NCBI GenBank assembly: GCA_019454045.1
Contig: SKCR01007779.1
Span: forward strand, 186,001 to 250,000
DNA from: Zanthoxylum bungeanum
Taxonomy: Eukaryota > Streptophyta > Magnoliopsida > Sapindales > Rutaceae
Length of the DNA: 64,000 nucleotides
Reading direction: 5' to 3'
The notes under the pieces were generated by a model. That model worked only from the letters and a program-made list of their open reading frames with translations, ran no database searches and was not told where the DNA came from. Each line of letters begins with the position of its first letter. The first letter of the stretch is position 1. The position numbers and the translations under genes are program-made. Positions 19,322 to 32,162 of the stretch are shown one piece after another.

Positions 19322-21620
19322 TATTTAAGCATGAAATTGAATTAGGGTTCTTAATCTTGAATTTGGGTATTTTTTATTTGAGCATGATTTAATCAAATTG
19401 TTTGTTTGAGTATGCTTAGATAATGATAACTTAGAGTTATACATGATCAATTTTATGAAAAATTAATTGGATTAATTTTCCCCAAATTACTAGGCTTGGC
19501 CGAATGTAAATGACTCTTGTAGCTCTTGGTGATTTTTGATTTTAAGCCATTGGATGTGTTTAGAATGTTTGGATATATTGATTTGTGATTTAATTGGATT
19601 GAAATCAAAATCGGATATAAAAATCCCATGATTGCCGTGAGCCTTGGAGAGCATGTTGGATTGATTTTGCTTCAATTTGTGTTAGACATAAGTTGATTAA
19701 ATAAAGCATGATTAATTATGTAAATTGGTATTTTGGAAATGTTAATTTAAAATAATTAATTATAGCTAATACACTTTAATTAAAAAAAAATTGATATTTG
19801 GAATATTATAATTTAATTAATTAGGCTTAATTTGGAATTGGGCTAAAATTGTTGTATTTGGACTTAATGGGCTTGGTTGGGCAAGTTTGGTTTAGGATAA
19901 TTGGTTGGATCCAATTAGGCCTAAAACCATTTCCATAAAGTCCAAATATGATAATTGGTCCTTTAACATTTTTATTGGACCTAATGGGCCTAAATTGATT
20001 TTTTTGCATAGGGTGATTCCTAATTGGGCCTTGGCATCTTGGGTTTGACCCATAATTTCCAAAGCCCATGCCTAAAGAATTAATTAAAAACCCATTAGAC
20101 TTTAATTGAATAGTATTGGATACTAATTGGGCCTTTGAGACCCGTAAAGATTGGATTTGGAATCCAAGTCTTAAAGGCATATTGAAAGTGTAATTATTTA
20201 ATTTGGAATTAAATATGAATTTTTATTGAATATAATTTAAATTGGATTTAAAATTATAGTTCGATATAATTCGAGAATACGCACTTTGAGTACTTATTCT
20301 CAAACGAGTTGGACTCGCGCAAATCAAATCGTTGTTTGAACATTGGATGATCACTTAATTCAAATATTAATTTATTGGATTAGATTGATTGAATAACATG
20401 CTTTGTGTGAATTCATGGATGTATTGTATGAATAATGTATATCGGATGGATATTAGATGGGTGAGGGCAATTTTGGAAATTATTGTAATAAATTTAGAAT
20501 TTATTAAATTGGACCTGCGTGTCCAGCCTTTATCTCTCGATTCTTTGTAATTCTCTTCTCACCAATTCCCCTCAATGTAATGAGGTTTCTTTAGAAGTAT
20601 TATGTAATTAGGTAGAAGTTAGAATAGTGCTAGCCGGGGAGAGGAAAGAGAGTGATTTATTCTAGGAACAATTTATCAGATATCCATCTGCATATCATTA
20701 TTAATTTATTTATCGCGCCTTATTATGCTTTTAGAATGCATGCTTAAGGGTGCATGATGAGACCTAATCAAAGATAATAAATTGGTTGCCAATTTTCGCG
20801 AAAAAACCCTCATTTTATATTAAGAGTTTTTCCTTCCATTGAGTGATTCTCTCTCAAGATCCAAGATTGCATTGGTTTGTTGGCCAATGTCAAGATCAAT
20901 GTCCATCGCGGATGTATTTGAATCATGAAAGCTTTGTTCCATATCGTACGTCTTGGGCAAGTTGTGATTTGTTGGCCAAAGTCAAGGTCACTTCTTGTTC
21001 ATCGACCTCGATTACGAAGCTTTCCCACTGTTAATGGGTCACGCTTAACTGGTTTCATTAAGCTTGTTGAGCCAAAGCCAAGGCTTAGTTGATTCAGAGG
21101 TAAAAGGTTAGGCAATATATCGGATATATTGGCTTATATTGGATATATGTTTCGGACTTGGAAGTCCACCTACCGGATATAGGAATTGGATGAGATCCAA
21201 TTGATCTTAGAGATCTACCTAGTTAAATATCATACAGCTTGTTGGCCAAAGTCAAGGTTGTGTGTTATTTAACGGGATCCTAGCCCACTAGGAAACTAGG
21301 TTTCCTGAGTACTCCACAGAAGGTTAGAGGCTCGCCGAAAAATAGTGGGAGGCAAGTATTAAATTTGCAATTTTCGTTTAGATACTTGCCAATACGTGCT
21401 CATTTCATTTTTCGTCATTAATTATAAATATATTAGTTGGACTAATATTTAATTTTTGTTTTAATTAAACAGTTGGACTGTATTCAAACTATTTCATTTA
21501 TAGTTGATTATATAATTGGATTATAGTAATCAATATATATTTGAATTTAACCAATCAATAGTAGTTGATTATATAGTTATAAGTAATCATTATATTCGAT
21601 TGTACCTGAAATCGTTGATT
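19322..21620 (+). other. Long non-coding leader of copia-1
   Basis: About 2.3 kb lie between the PBS and gag. The first half is AT-rich with many TGGGCC/GGGCCT/AAGCCCA motifs (19835-20130). The second half has four copies of a roughly 20-bp motif, TTGTTGGCCAAAGTCAAGG (20877, 20969, 21064 and 21239). No reliable open frame. Copia-2 has a homologous leader (47800-50040) with the same four motifs at the same spacing, so the leader is a family feature and not a random insertion. Confidence 0.75.
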
Positions 21621-21624
21621 GGAT

Positions 21625-22330
21625 AGTTGGACTATTGGAATCAAGATAACTGAAAGATTATCGTTTAAAACATAATCCTGGGTGAAAATGTCTTTAAGCG
21701 GCTTCAATTTTCAGATTGGGAATAGAATCTCAGGATAGTCTTGGGAACCGAGAAGTTACTTTATTTGATAGAGTGACATCTCGGGCCTGAGCCCGGAGTT
21801 GAGCAAATAGTGGAGCATGAGCTTTGGAAGACTCATGGTGATGATAACTTTAGTGCTCAATCCATTATGCTTGCCGCAATAACTCTTTAATTTTGTCATG
21901 AAAATTAAGGATTAGATCTTTATACCATGATGTTGAAATTAAAAGATCTTCATAGATCTATTGTTAGATCTTAGAAGTAATAATTGCAAAAGAAAAACTC
22001 TTGGAGAGTTAATGGCTATGCTCAAGGAGACAGAGTCAGAGCTTGCAAAAAGGCAAGAAGTGCAAGGCGCATCTTACTTCTACATCCCAGAAGGTCTAGG
22101 CTTGGCCGAAGACTTCTAGAGATATGAAAAATGGGCAAAGGTAAAATCATCATAGTCTTCTAGGAAGACAAATGACATATCCCAAGATATCTGCTTAAAC
22201 TGTGGCAAACGAGGTCACTGAAAGCGTGACTTCCGTATGGACAAAGGCAGACATGAAGGAAGTGAAGACGGGCAAGGCTCCGACTTCAGATATGTTTGTT
22301 ATAAACATGTCCACTACTAGTTTCAAAAAT
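21625..22330 (+). pseudogene. Copia-1 gag with zinc knuckle (pseudogene)
   Basis: Base-level homology with the gag of copia-2 runs from about 21625, including the parts matching its LGPEPGPEQIIERELWKTH and DDNFTAQSVMLAA segments. Stops and frameshifts are present in every frame. The knuckle region (about 22196-22240) reads CLNCGKRGH, then a stop, then KRDFR. The last zinc ligand is Phe instead of Cys, as in copia-2. Confidence 0.8.
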
Positions 22331-23600
22331 TGGATTTTTTTGATACTAGATGTGGTACATAAATATGTACTGATGTGCAGAATCTGCTGATAAGCAGGAG
22401 ACTGACTTCATTTGATATCAACCTGCGAGTCAAAAATGGGACGAGAGTCGCTGTTTTAACCGTAAAAACCTAAATTTTGGAACTGCCATTTGGGCATGTA
22501 CTTAAATTAGGAGACTGTTATAATGTACCTAGTTTGACTAGAAACATTATCTTTATATCTAGTTTAACATGTTACGGGTATACCTTTATATTCTAGAACA
22601 CTAAGTGTTTTGTTTATAAAGATGATATTGAGATATACACATTAGATGTGAATAACAGTATTTATATTTTGAATATAAACAAATCTCAAACATATAATAT
22701 GACAAACAAAAGCTCAAACTGAATAAATTTGTTGAGACTTAAAACTGGCATTGTTGTCTGGGACACATTAACAATACTCGTATATCCACACTTTCGAAGA
22801 GTGGATACTAGAACAGATTTGATTTTAATTCAAATGATGTCTACGAATCTAGTTAATTAGGCAAAATGCCTAAAATATCTTTTACTTGGTAAAAGTACAA
22901 GTGCCACCGATCTGTTAGCCCTTGTTCATAGTGACGTAAGTGGGCCCATGTCTAGCTAGGCTAGAGGTGGATATGAATACTTCGAAACCTTTACGGATGT
23001 GGCATCGCGTTACGGTTATGTGTTTCTTGTGAAACACAAATCGAAATTTTTTGATAAATTCAAAGAGTTTCGACACGAAGTAGAAAAACAGACCGGCAAG
23101 AGTATTAAAACATCACAATTGGACCGTGATGGAAATACTTAAGCATATAAGTTTCTCGATTACTTGAAAGAGTATGGTATTCTTTCACAGTGGACTCCTC
23201 CCGGGACACCTCAATTTGACGGTGTGTCCGAACAGAGAAACCGAACTTTGTTGACATGGTAAGGTTAATGATGAGTCGCTCTGAGCTACCAATTTCCTTA
23301 TAGGGATACGCATTGAACAGTTCAATACTTATTTTGAATAAGGTTCCATAAAAATCTATTAGACAGACTTCATATTAGATATGAACAGGAAAGAAACCGG
23401 GTTTCTCATTCCTGAAGATTTGGGAATGCTGGGCATATGTTTGGATGATACCAAACTAGAACCCAAATCGGATAAGTGCCTATTTGTAGGTTGTCCTAGG
23501 GAAACCAAAGTATAGTACTTATACAACTCACAAGAGAACAATGTAATTGTTGCTCTCCATACAGTTTTCCTAAGAGGAATACCTATATGCAGTGGTAAGT
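22331..23600 (+). pseudogene. Copia-1 protease and integrase (pseudogene)
   Basis: The protease site (about 22340-22370) reads DTRCGT where copia-2 has DSGCGT. Pre-integrase zinc-binding remnants (CHCCLGH-like, near 22745) and the first core motif (LVHSDVSGPM, about 22920-22950) are present. The region around the second Asp gives a DRDGNT-like reading where copia-2 has SDRGGEYLS. GVSEQRNRT appears near 23222. Many stops and small deletions separate these, so no integrase could be made. Confidence 0.8.
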
Positions 23601-24560
23601 GGGAGGAAAGTAGAACTCGATGAAAATCGGAGTGATACTATTCCTGGCACAAAATCCTTAACGGAACATGAACAGTTCATCAAGGATGAGACTGTACCAC
23701 AATCTTCGAACACACAAGAACCGCGTAAGTCGGAGAGAGTCAGAAAACAACCTGGGAGGTATAGGTTTCTGATCTCACCTCATGAAGATGTCAATCTTAT
23801 TGAGGAAGACAAACCGGCTACGTATGAGGAAGTGATACAAGGTATCAACTCCTTTTATTGCAAAGTTCCATGAAGTCCGAAATGGATTACATGTATACAA
23901 CCAAGTTTGGACACTGGTTGATATACCAGAAGGCATTGTGCCTATTGGTACTAAATGTATCTTCAAGGAAGACATACATGGATGACAACATACAAATGTA
24001 CATAGCTAGGCTTGTACAGAAAGGGTATCGTCAACGATATAGTGTCGACTACGACGAAATTTTTTCACATGTTGCCATTATTAAATCCATTTGGATAATG
24101 CTTGCTAATGCTGCATATTTCATTTATGAAATATGGCATATGGACGTCAAAACCGATTTCCTTAACGGAAACCTTTTGGAGGATGTTTACAACATCCTGG
24201 CGGTTTTGGTGTACCAAAACATGCAAACAAGGTTTGCAAGTTAAATCGATCAATTTATGGATTGAAGCAAGCATAGCGTTCTTGGAACCAACATTTTGAT
24301 GTAATCATAATGGTATATGATTTAATTCAAAACGAATATGATTCTTGTATATATATGAAGGTTAGTTGGAGCACACTGACAATGAATGTCCTATAAGTTG
24401 ATGATGTATTGCTTCTTAGCAATAACATTCCCATAATACAATCGGTGAAAGCTTTGCTTTCATTAAAATTCTCCATGGTATACATGGGAGAAGCAGGCTT
24501 TATTCTAGGAATAAAGATCTACTGGGATATATCTAGAAAGATGCTGACACTCTCTCAGTG
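23592..24560 (+). pseudogene. Copia-1 linker and reverse transcriptase (pseudogene)
   Basis: 23592-23873 encodes VSGRKVELDENRSDT and PRKSERVRKQPGRYRFL, the linker before RT. 23858-24244 then covers the RT fingers and palm, including SVDYDEIFSHVAIIKSI and WHMDVKTDFLNGN, which keeps the first catalytic Asp. The YVDD box (about 24399-24410) has become stop-VDD. RT copies the genomic RNA into cDNA; here it is dead through stops and shifts. Confidence 0.85.
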
Positions 24561-24589
24561 TTCGTATGTTTTATTATGTACGTGACCCG

Positions 24590-25185
24590 GTGTATCATAT
24601 GCTTTGAGCATATGGAGTCACAATCAGGCCAATCCATATGATGGTCACTGGATTGATGTTAAGAACATCCTTAAGTATCTTAGACGAACTAAGGATGCGT
24701 TATTAAAATATGGGGAAAGGAAAACTTGAGGTGACTAGGTTCACCGCTATAAGTTTCCAAACCAACAGACGACTTTAAGTCGCAATAAGGGTACATATTT
24801 AGTTTGAATAACGGAACAGTGAGCTGGAAATCTTCCAAGCAAGATATTGTTTCCAAATAAACAACAATAGCGGAACGTTGCTGCAGCTGAGGCAGCAAAA
24901 GAAGCATTTTAGATCTATATAATCCTAATTGGATTAGGAGAAGTTCTGTTAGAAGTTAAGCTAGGCTACAGCACAGGCTAAGGAACCACGGTCTCATCAA
25001 TGATCCAAGTATGTACTTCGACTAATTAATCTGATTCGTTCGATCATACATCATGGCGATGTGATGATCGAATAAATTGTATCAGATGATAACCTTGCAA
25101 ATCCGCTGATGAAAGTTGTTTCTCAGCAGAATTTTGAGCGACCCGTACATAGTTCAGGTGTAGGACACTTGAGTTATTGGCTATA
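24590..25185 (+). pseudogene. Copia-1 RNase H (pseudogene)
   Basis: DNA-level homology to the RNase H of copia-2 (43823-44434) covers the whole segment, ending in a YWL-like end before the PPT. All frames are interrupted, and part of the middle (the CDNNGA region, near 24960) is deleted. Confidence 0.75.
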
Positions 25186-25186
25186 G

Positions 25187-25200
25187 GCCAAGTGGGAGAT
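25187..25200 (+). other. Polypurine tract of copia-1
   Basis: GGCCAAGTGGGAGAT immediately before TGTTGGAC is the standard copia PPT context and marks the 5' edge of the 3' LTR. Confidence 0.9.
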
Positions 25201-27166
25201 TGTTGGACAATTATGACCCATAGCATCACTATTTGTACAGAACATGACGTTGTTGTACAAATTAACTATGTGACAATGGAAATTGATCTTTTATCATTTG
25301 TAATTGGATTACCGGGATATATAAATGATAAAAGTCCATATGATTAGTACCGGATTAATAAGATATGAGACAGTATTAATCCACATAAGGTTTAATCATT
25401 AAATATCCATAGTCGTAGTATTATCGAGACTGGACATCGATAATGAGGAATAAGCTAGTATTACACTTGTGCTTGTTATGTAAGCGTAACAGCATAGTTC
25501 TCATATATTTGGATATTGGATACTCATGCAAGGGTAATAGGAGGTTCTGTTTACCGATGGTACGGAAACAGCTTCGCTCTGGATAGACCCCTCAGAATCC
25601 CATTGGTAGTATGACTATGTGTCTATGGGAATCTGAATCAGGGTAGGCGTATTTGGTCTTAACATGAGACTTGTATCGCTAATACTTGCGACAATCAATA
25701 TATTTTGGTTTTGGTCGTCCGGGGCTTTAACAGGTTATGTGTACGCCTCTTCTGGGTATATTGAGAATCGTAATGTAATGGGTGTGATGTCAAGATGGAA
25801 TATCATCACTCCAGTCATATGGAGATGGTGATCACGTAGGATACGAAACTAGTACTCTTTAGTACTGCAATCATCGGGATAATATGACTAGGTCATGATT
25901 ATCCGATTATAGAGACTAGTTACCAGAGATCCGATATATGCTTCGTATGGGGCAGACACAATTCCAGCCTCAGGCCTAGCATGTGACATCCGATACTGGA
26001 TCGTAATATGCAATACTATGTATACTACGCCTGACACAGATTACATATTCCTTAAAAGAATATTTCTGGAGAATTGGGTAGGCACTGTGCTTTGCTAGAA
26101 GCCAACCATGTCTTGTAAATCGGTAAAAATGTGGTACGGGATACGCACGTATTCGGATAGTCCGATAACCGGATTTACTGCCAACATATCCAGGGATCTC
26201 ATGGGTCGCTTCCCGAAGATTCACCGATGACGTATGACTCGAACATAATTATTCTGTGATTAATTATAAGAGAGAGAAAATTAATCTAGCATTAATTGCG
26301 GAAAGATTTTATCTGGGATAAAATTCAATTAATAGAGAGAGAACGATTAATTCGGAATTAATCGATAAAATAATATATTCGATATATTAAATGAAATTAG
26401 ATTTCATAACGGAATTAAAATTGGATTTTAATTCAGCCAACGAATTAATTTAGAATTAATTCGCAAATGACTTTGAATAGTAATTTTGCTATGCAAAATT
26501 ATTTAATTAAATTTGATTTAATTACGTCGTAACGAAAAATTCGTTAATTCGAAATTAACGAACCCGAGCCCGGAATATGTTTGCGGGCCCACTCAGATTT
26601 TAAATTCAAGTGGGGCCCATGTGTAACATCACAAGTCACACCACTTGTCTTTCTCATCACTTTTTATGATTGAAGTTAGTGTGATGTGATGTTGGCTTGT
26701 TTTTCACACAAGTTAGTAAAGTGATGGACATTTACCAACTTTAATTTTGGTATATCAATATTTGATTTTTGGAAAGTCAAATAACATATAACACATTCAC
26801 TCATCTCTCATCTCTTCTCCATCATTCACGCCATTTTGCTCTCTCCCTCTCCAAATCTTGGCTTGGCCGAGAGTTACAAGAAGGAACTTGGGGATTTTTG
26901 TTGAAAAAATCTCCATTGCTAGCACATCAAAGATCATACAAAGGTGATAGGGAAACATTTCCCAAGAGTTTGGAATCAAACTTAGAGGCTTGGAGCTCAA
27001 ATATACAATCAAATAGGAGCTTGGAGCAACTTCAAATGAAGCAAATTTTTGTTGTCTACAAATTCATCCAACCGTTCAATGTTAGTATATTTCCGCTAAT
27101 TCCTTTGTGTATTCACACATGTTTTATGCTTAATTGATCTTGGACTTGTTCTTAGAGAACCCAACA
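25201..27166 (+). mobile_element. 3' LTR of copia-1
   Basis: 1966 bp, ending AACCCAACA before TSD GTCCC. It carries the second copy of the hairpin array (26279-26562), in which the AATATAT/ATATATT and ATTTTATC/GATAAAAT hairpins are perfect and the first hairpin is damaged (CTAGCATTAAT). Confidence 0.93.
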
Positions 27167-27171
27167 GTCCC

Positions 27172-30100
27172 TACCAGCATAGATATAGATGACCGTAAGA
27201 AGCCCGACGAGAGTTCATCTTAAGAAATGAAAGACCTTGGAAGGTAGATCACCCATAAATGGATTAAATGCGTTTTCGAGGATATAAATAAGAGAACCCA
27301 GTATAGCCCAAAGATCAAGGCAAGTCAGCGCGAGGCTTGCAAGACTAGTAGGATTCCACAAAATAGACCAAATGTAATATAACTTACAGATCAGCCGAAG
27401 TCAGTAGAGATCCGTGGAAGTATACAAGAATATACCCAAGAGATTAGAGATATTTAGGAGTGACAAAAGTACCAGTATGGACAGTAGAACAGAGTGCCAA
27501 AGTCGAGACTTATAACAAGAACAGAGAGCGGAGATCTATGAAGTAGTTAGGAGAACGAAACAACATTAGCCTCATTAGCAAGGCTTAGAGCAAAGAAATA
27601 TGATATGCAAATGGTAAAAGGGATGCGAGAAGTAATTTAGTACATTCAGGCGCATAAATAACATAACGAGAAGATAGTAGTGTAGAGAATTGATAATAGT
27701 TATGGACCCCAAGATATGGAGGATTCGACCAGGTTCCTGCAGAACAAATGACGACCCTTCTTTCCGAAAACCTCGATTCTAGTGAGCATATATATACCTA
27801 ACCAGATCATCACCGAGCTTAAGTGTAAAATAGAATGCATATCCATAGATCTTTAAGGAATGCATATGCTCACCCCTCAACTGTGAGCCCAGTAAAGAGA
27901 AAAACTAGTAAATGAGAGCAATTGACAGAATAGATAAATCGTGAGATGGCTAGACAGCCAAATTGATGAGTCCAATGAAACATAGATAAGAAGCATGAGA
28001 TAGAATGGTTCGAAGCCACAATAAGTTGAGCTAAGTCTAGAAGCCACCGTTGAATTAAGGAACTGAGACAAGAAAGAAACCTTTGTAGCAGAGTAAGTTT
28101 CTTAAGGAAGAATAGCAAAGAGAGTATAGCGGCACTCAGAGAGAGAAAGTACCGACTTTAGAATGTTAAACGACAGAGACTAAATAGGAAGAAGTACAAG
28201 GGCAGTACAAGAAAGTTTTTAGAAAGTATGACTTTAGAGGAATTTCGCAGAGGAGGTAGTTTGTTCGTTAGTTGAAAATAATCAGAAGTAAAGCTGGAGA
28301 AGGCAAATCATATAGTTTTTAATAGTAGTGTTGTAGTGTAGGGAAAGGCATCATATATATATATATATATATATACACACAAGGGTCCTAAGCTCGTAAG
28401 ATAAACAGAATGTACAACCAGATCACCATAATCAGAAAGTCCTCAGGATAAGTTCTCATCATCCCAACCCTCGTTAGACAACAGTAGTAGAGATGGACCT
28501 TGAAGATTGCCTCAAGATACTCCCAGGAATAAGAGAAAGTATAGTGAAAGAAGACTGGAACATAAGGCCTTCAGATGTAGTTTAAGAACAGAATAAAAGT
28601 GAGTGACAACTCTGAGTAAATGAGTTAGGAAAGAAGTTGTTCAGATGGAACGGTACAGAGATAAAGTAATAGTCAAGTAATGACTGAGATACAAAGGAAC
28701 CAGTGTTAGACAAAATAATGGATATGTAAAGGAAGAAGATATACATCAGATAAGAAGACAGAGACATAGACCAAGGAAGTTCTCAGTATAGAATAGGATA
28801 AAACATGAGACAAAAAGAATACTAAGGAAAATATTTAGAAGTGAAGCATTCAAGGTGCAATGACGATAAGAGAGAATACCTAATAAGCAAAGACAAAAGT
28901 ATGCAACAATAAGGTTTCTTAGTATCAGAATGAAACCAATGATTTCTTTATGTGTTAGCTCACGTAAACCATATAAAGTGCCCAACCCTAATCTAAGTTG
29001 ACCAAACCACTACGGGTTTGGGACGGCCTTAGCCACGGGTATGGGTGGTTTGGTAGATTTGTAACATAATATGGAATCGAGGAGATAAGTTACTGCAAAG
29101 TTGCAATTAGCATAGCGGGTGGATCCTCAAGGTATAATATGCATAAACGGACTTCGAGTAAATATAAGATTTACAAGTAATACAACCAGGCATAAAGAAC
29201 AAGTCGTGTAAAAGACAATAATTGAATCGTGCTAGTAAAGTAATCAAAGGTGCAGAAGAGTAAACTAGATTAGTAAAACCAGTATTAATATAGTAATAAA
29301 GAACATAGCTTTAGTATAAATGTGCATATAATCAGGGTTATTATAGATATTTTGCCCCAGAATTCCTTAGCCAATCAAGAAGAATCACCAGAAAAAGAGA
29401 ACTACCTTGATATAACATCATAAATATAAGAAACATTAGTGGACAGTAAGAGCACTTGGAAAGGTTAGTTATAAATCATGAAGACCAAAACCCAGAGATA
29501 GTCATAAATGTGAGGACTCGGAAGAGAAAGTTTACAAATAAAGAAGGTTTAGTAAGGCAGAAAACTAAGAGGGTTAAATAGTTGGTTGAGATCAGATAAT
29601 AAATGTTAAGATAAGGTATAGTTGAAGAACTCGAAGTATACACAGGTTAAGGGAATGTGAAGGTTATGAGTTAGAACATAAAGTACTATGAGAATACTTT
29701 AAACATGAAAATTAACAGAAGTTCCTAAGGATATTAAAAGTTATTATTGCCATGGCAGGAGGTATTAAGGGGGTTTCAAAATCATAATGGAACTAAGATA
29801 AGTAAGAGGACAGATTACGAATATAGTACAATTTTGGAAATGATAACTCGTGTAACTAAATGGAGATAAAATGATGTTGAATATAGTTGGAAGTTTTAGA
29901 ATTAAAGTTCCTGCGATATATAGAAATAGTGGTAGTATGATGATAAATGTAGAGTATTCAGCAGAGGATCATGGAGTAAGATTAAGGAATTATCTTTCAG
30001 TTAGGAACTCAAGATATTATTCACTAAGGCCCATGAACTTTGGAGTCGTATGCACAAGTATGACAAAAGATTTTCAGAGGTTTTAGTATTAAGGTATCGA

Positions 30101-30227
30101 ACAAAAGATCAGAAGAAAAATTAAGAAAGATAAGAGTAGTCAGATAAGCGGATATCCTCGACCAGGAAAAATCTACGAGTTGAGCCCAGAAAGGATTCGA
30201 GGACGAATCCTATTTAGGGGGAGAATT
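27172..30227 (+). other. Internal region of element D, right of copia-1
   Basis: About 3 kb of purine-rich, stop-filled DNA with no gag, protease, RT or integrase motif that I can see in any frame. A 22-bp (AT)n tract lies near 28352-28374. The end (about 30185-30227) contains GATTCGAGGACGAATCC and a GGGGGAGAATT polypurine tract, typical of gypsy elements just before the 3' LTR. Open frames here (for example 29871-30086) look like chance. Confidence 0.6.
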
Positions 30228-32146
30228 TGTAACGACCGGTAGTCCCTACTACTGTTGTATTATAGTATTGTTACATCATGTGACGAGTGTTATGTAATAT
30301 AAATTATGCTTGAGCATATATATATTCATGGAACGACTTTGGGGATAAATGGTAAATTCTTAGAAATTTCTATACGAAATTCTATGATGTTCTATTCCGG
30401 ACCGCCCATGGTAATCGGCCCGTAACTTTCTTATACAAACTCCAATTGTTATGAATTTTATATTGTCGAAAAGCTAAAATCGAGACCTATAATTTTCACG
30501 TTGAACATTTTTTAAAATTTGGATAAAAAATAAGTCAAAAATATAGATCAAAATTTCAAATAAATAGTAACTGGGGACTCATCTAGAGAATTCCATAATT
30601 TTCTCAAAATTTCTAATTTTATTTAAGCCAAAACATTGCCAATTAGTCAAATTGGCCCCTACTATACAAAATGGGGACTATTCACAAATCTTGAAGATTT
30701 GAGAAAGAGAGAGAGACGTGAGATGAGAAAGAAGAAGAAGAAGAAAGAAGAAAGAAGAAATAGGAAAGAAGAAGAAATAGGAAGAAAGAAGAAGAAGCAA
30801 CTACTAAACAACCATTCAACAAACAAAGAAGAAGAAAGGCTACCTTGGAGGCTTGAGGAATGAAGGGAATCAAGAGAAAGAATATTATTACATGAGTTGC
30901 AATTTCCTTCGGCGAAGCGGTATAGCACCAGCTAGATTCCAATCTGTGAGTGGACACTTTCCTTTTTACTTGATTTTCATTTCATATTTTTCACATCAGA
31001 CTTATTTTTACGCACTTAGGGCATTAGCTAGTTTTATCACTGTTATTTCGTGAAAGAGTATGTTTTAAGAAATGTTTTAGATACAATATTTTAAAAGTTT
31101 GAGATTTTTTTTATTTTTCGAGGCATGGGGGAAAACCCCACATTAGTATGTAACTGGATACATAGATGGAATTGATAGACAATACATGTGTACATGTAGA
31201 GGACTGGAGGGACAGTGATACGTAACACCCCCAGATCCTAGTTCATGACTAGGGATGACAGATGCCCCTAGATTCTAGTTTCAGAGCTTGGAGGGTAGCA
31301 TAGATCTGCACCCCAAATTCTACTTCAATGGCTTGGGGGACGGCGATACGTAACGCCCCAAGACCACTAGTTTCAGAGACATGAGTGGCATGCTTTGGGG
31401 GACGGCGATACGTAACGCCCCAAAGTCATGGATTTGCACTCCTGGCTCTAGTTAGGTGTATGGGGAGACGGCGATACGTAACACCCCCATACGTCTGGTT
31501 TTCAGAGACAGATACAGATTTCTGAAATAGATTTCAGAAAAGGTTTTTAGAAGGAAAGTTTTCAGAAAACGATAGTTTTATAAGAGATTTTCAGGAAAGA
31601 TAAGTTTTACAAAGAGTTTTCAAGTGAGATTTTCATAAAATAGAGTTCAGAATTCTCATTCAAGAAAATAGATTTCTTATAAAGTTATTTCTTGAATTTG
31701 ATTTTAGAACCAAATATTTTCATTATAATATTTCAGTTTTTATCATCCACTCACTTAAATCGTACAACGTCTAACCCCTCACTCCCGGCTTCCTTATTTT
31801 ACAGGTATTCTCAGAGGATGAGCTCGGGAGGACAGATACTGATGTAGTCACTAGGTTATGGAGTCCACCAGTTCAAGTCAGAAAGAGTGAAAGTCCAGTC
31901 AGAGTCAAGTAGAAGTCATGTATTAGTCTTGGGATATGTGATAGTCCTTGTAAGCAAGTGTATTAAGTATACAGACATTGATATTGAGTTGTATTTCATG
32001 TTGTCGAGTTTCAGAGTTGGTCCCATACATAAGATTCTGACTAAGAAAAGAATAATAGTGCAGTTTTTAGTTAGAAAGCTAGAGGCTCAGAGGAATGGTA
32101 CGACATATTCCCTGTCGGTAGCATCTACCAGATCGGGGATGTTACG
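30228..32146 (+). mobile_element. 3' LTR of element D
   Basis: It pairs with 14572-16492. It starts TGTAACGACCGGTAGTCC and ends GGGATGTTACG, then TSD GCAAC. The GA-rich leader (30705-30800) is longer than in the 5' LTR, and the TATA box is altered (ACTATACAAAATGG, about 30661-30674). Confidence 0.92.
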
Positions 32147-32151
32147 GCAAC

Positions 32152-32162
32152 TAGCTAACATC
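32152..32162 (-). pseudogene. Sliver of element C gag between D and E
   Basis: Read on the minus strand through the TSD into 14566, the frame gives QMLASCPHHMYESWRL, a standard gag segment. It shows that D and E entered the same gag codon region independently, 16 bp apart counting their TSDs. Confidence 0.85.

Larger units (their letters stand above)
17422..27166 (+). mobile_element. Ty1/copia element copia-1 (complete ends, decayed coding)
   Basis: LTRs at 17422-19307 and 25201-27166 start TGTTGGACAATTATGACC and end AGAACCCAACA. The TSD is GTCCC (17417-17421 and 27167-27171). The PBS, a long leader, gag, protease, integrase, RT, RNase H and PPT occur in that order; INT before RT identifies the copia superfamily. 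All domains carry stops and frameshifts. The same family as copia-2 (41911-51908), in the opposite orientation about 15 kb away. Confidence 0.95.
14572..32146 (+). mobile_element. LTR retrotransposon D (Ty3/gypsy-like, no recognisable pol)
   Basis: Two LTRs of about 1.92 kb (14572-16492 and 30228-32146), both starting TGTAACGACCGGTAGTC, are flanked by TSD GCAAC (14567-14571 and 32147-32151). The host gag frame is restored across the insertion. The PBS (ATTGTATCAGAGCATGG, about 16497-16513) is Met-type. The sequence before the 3' LTR (TTCGAGGACGAATCC, TTTAGGGGGAGAATT) resembles that of chromovirus-type gypsy elements. With copia-1 removed the internal region is about 4 kb, in which I find no gag, RT or integrase motif. 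It is either very decayed or a LARD-like non-autonomous element. Confidence 0.88.

Noticed and set aside
30636..30957. Overlapping Lys/Glu- or Ser/Phe-rich ORFs on both strands
   Set aside because: They come from the GA-rich simple-sequence leader of LTR D and are low complexity.
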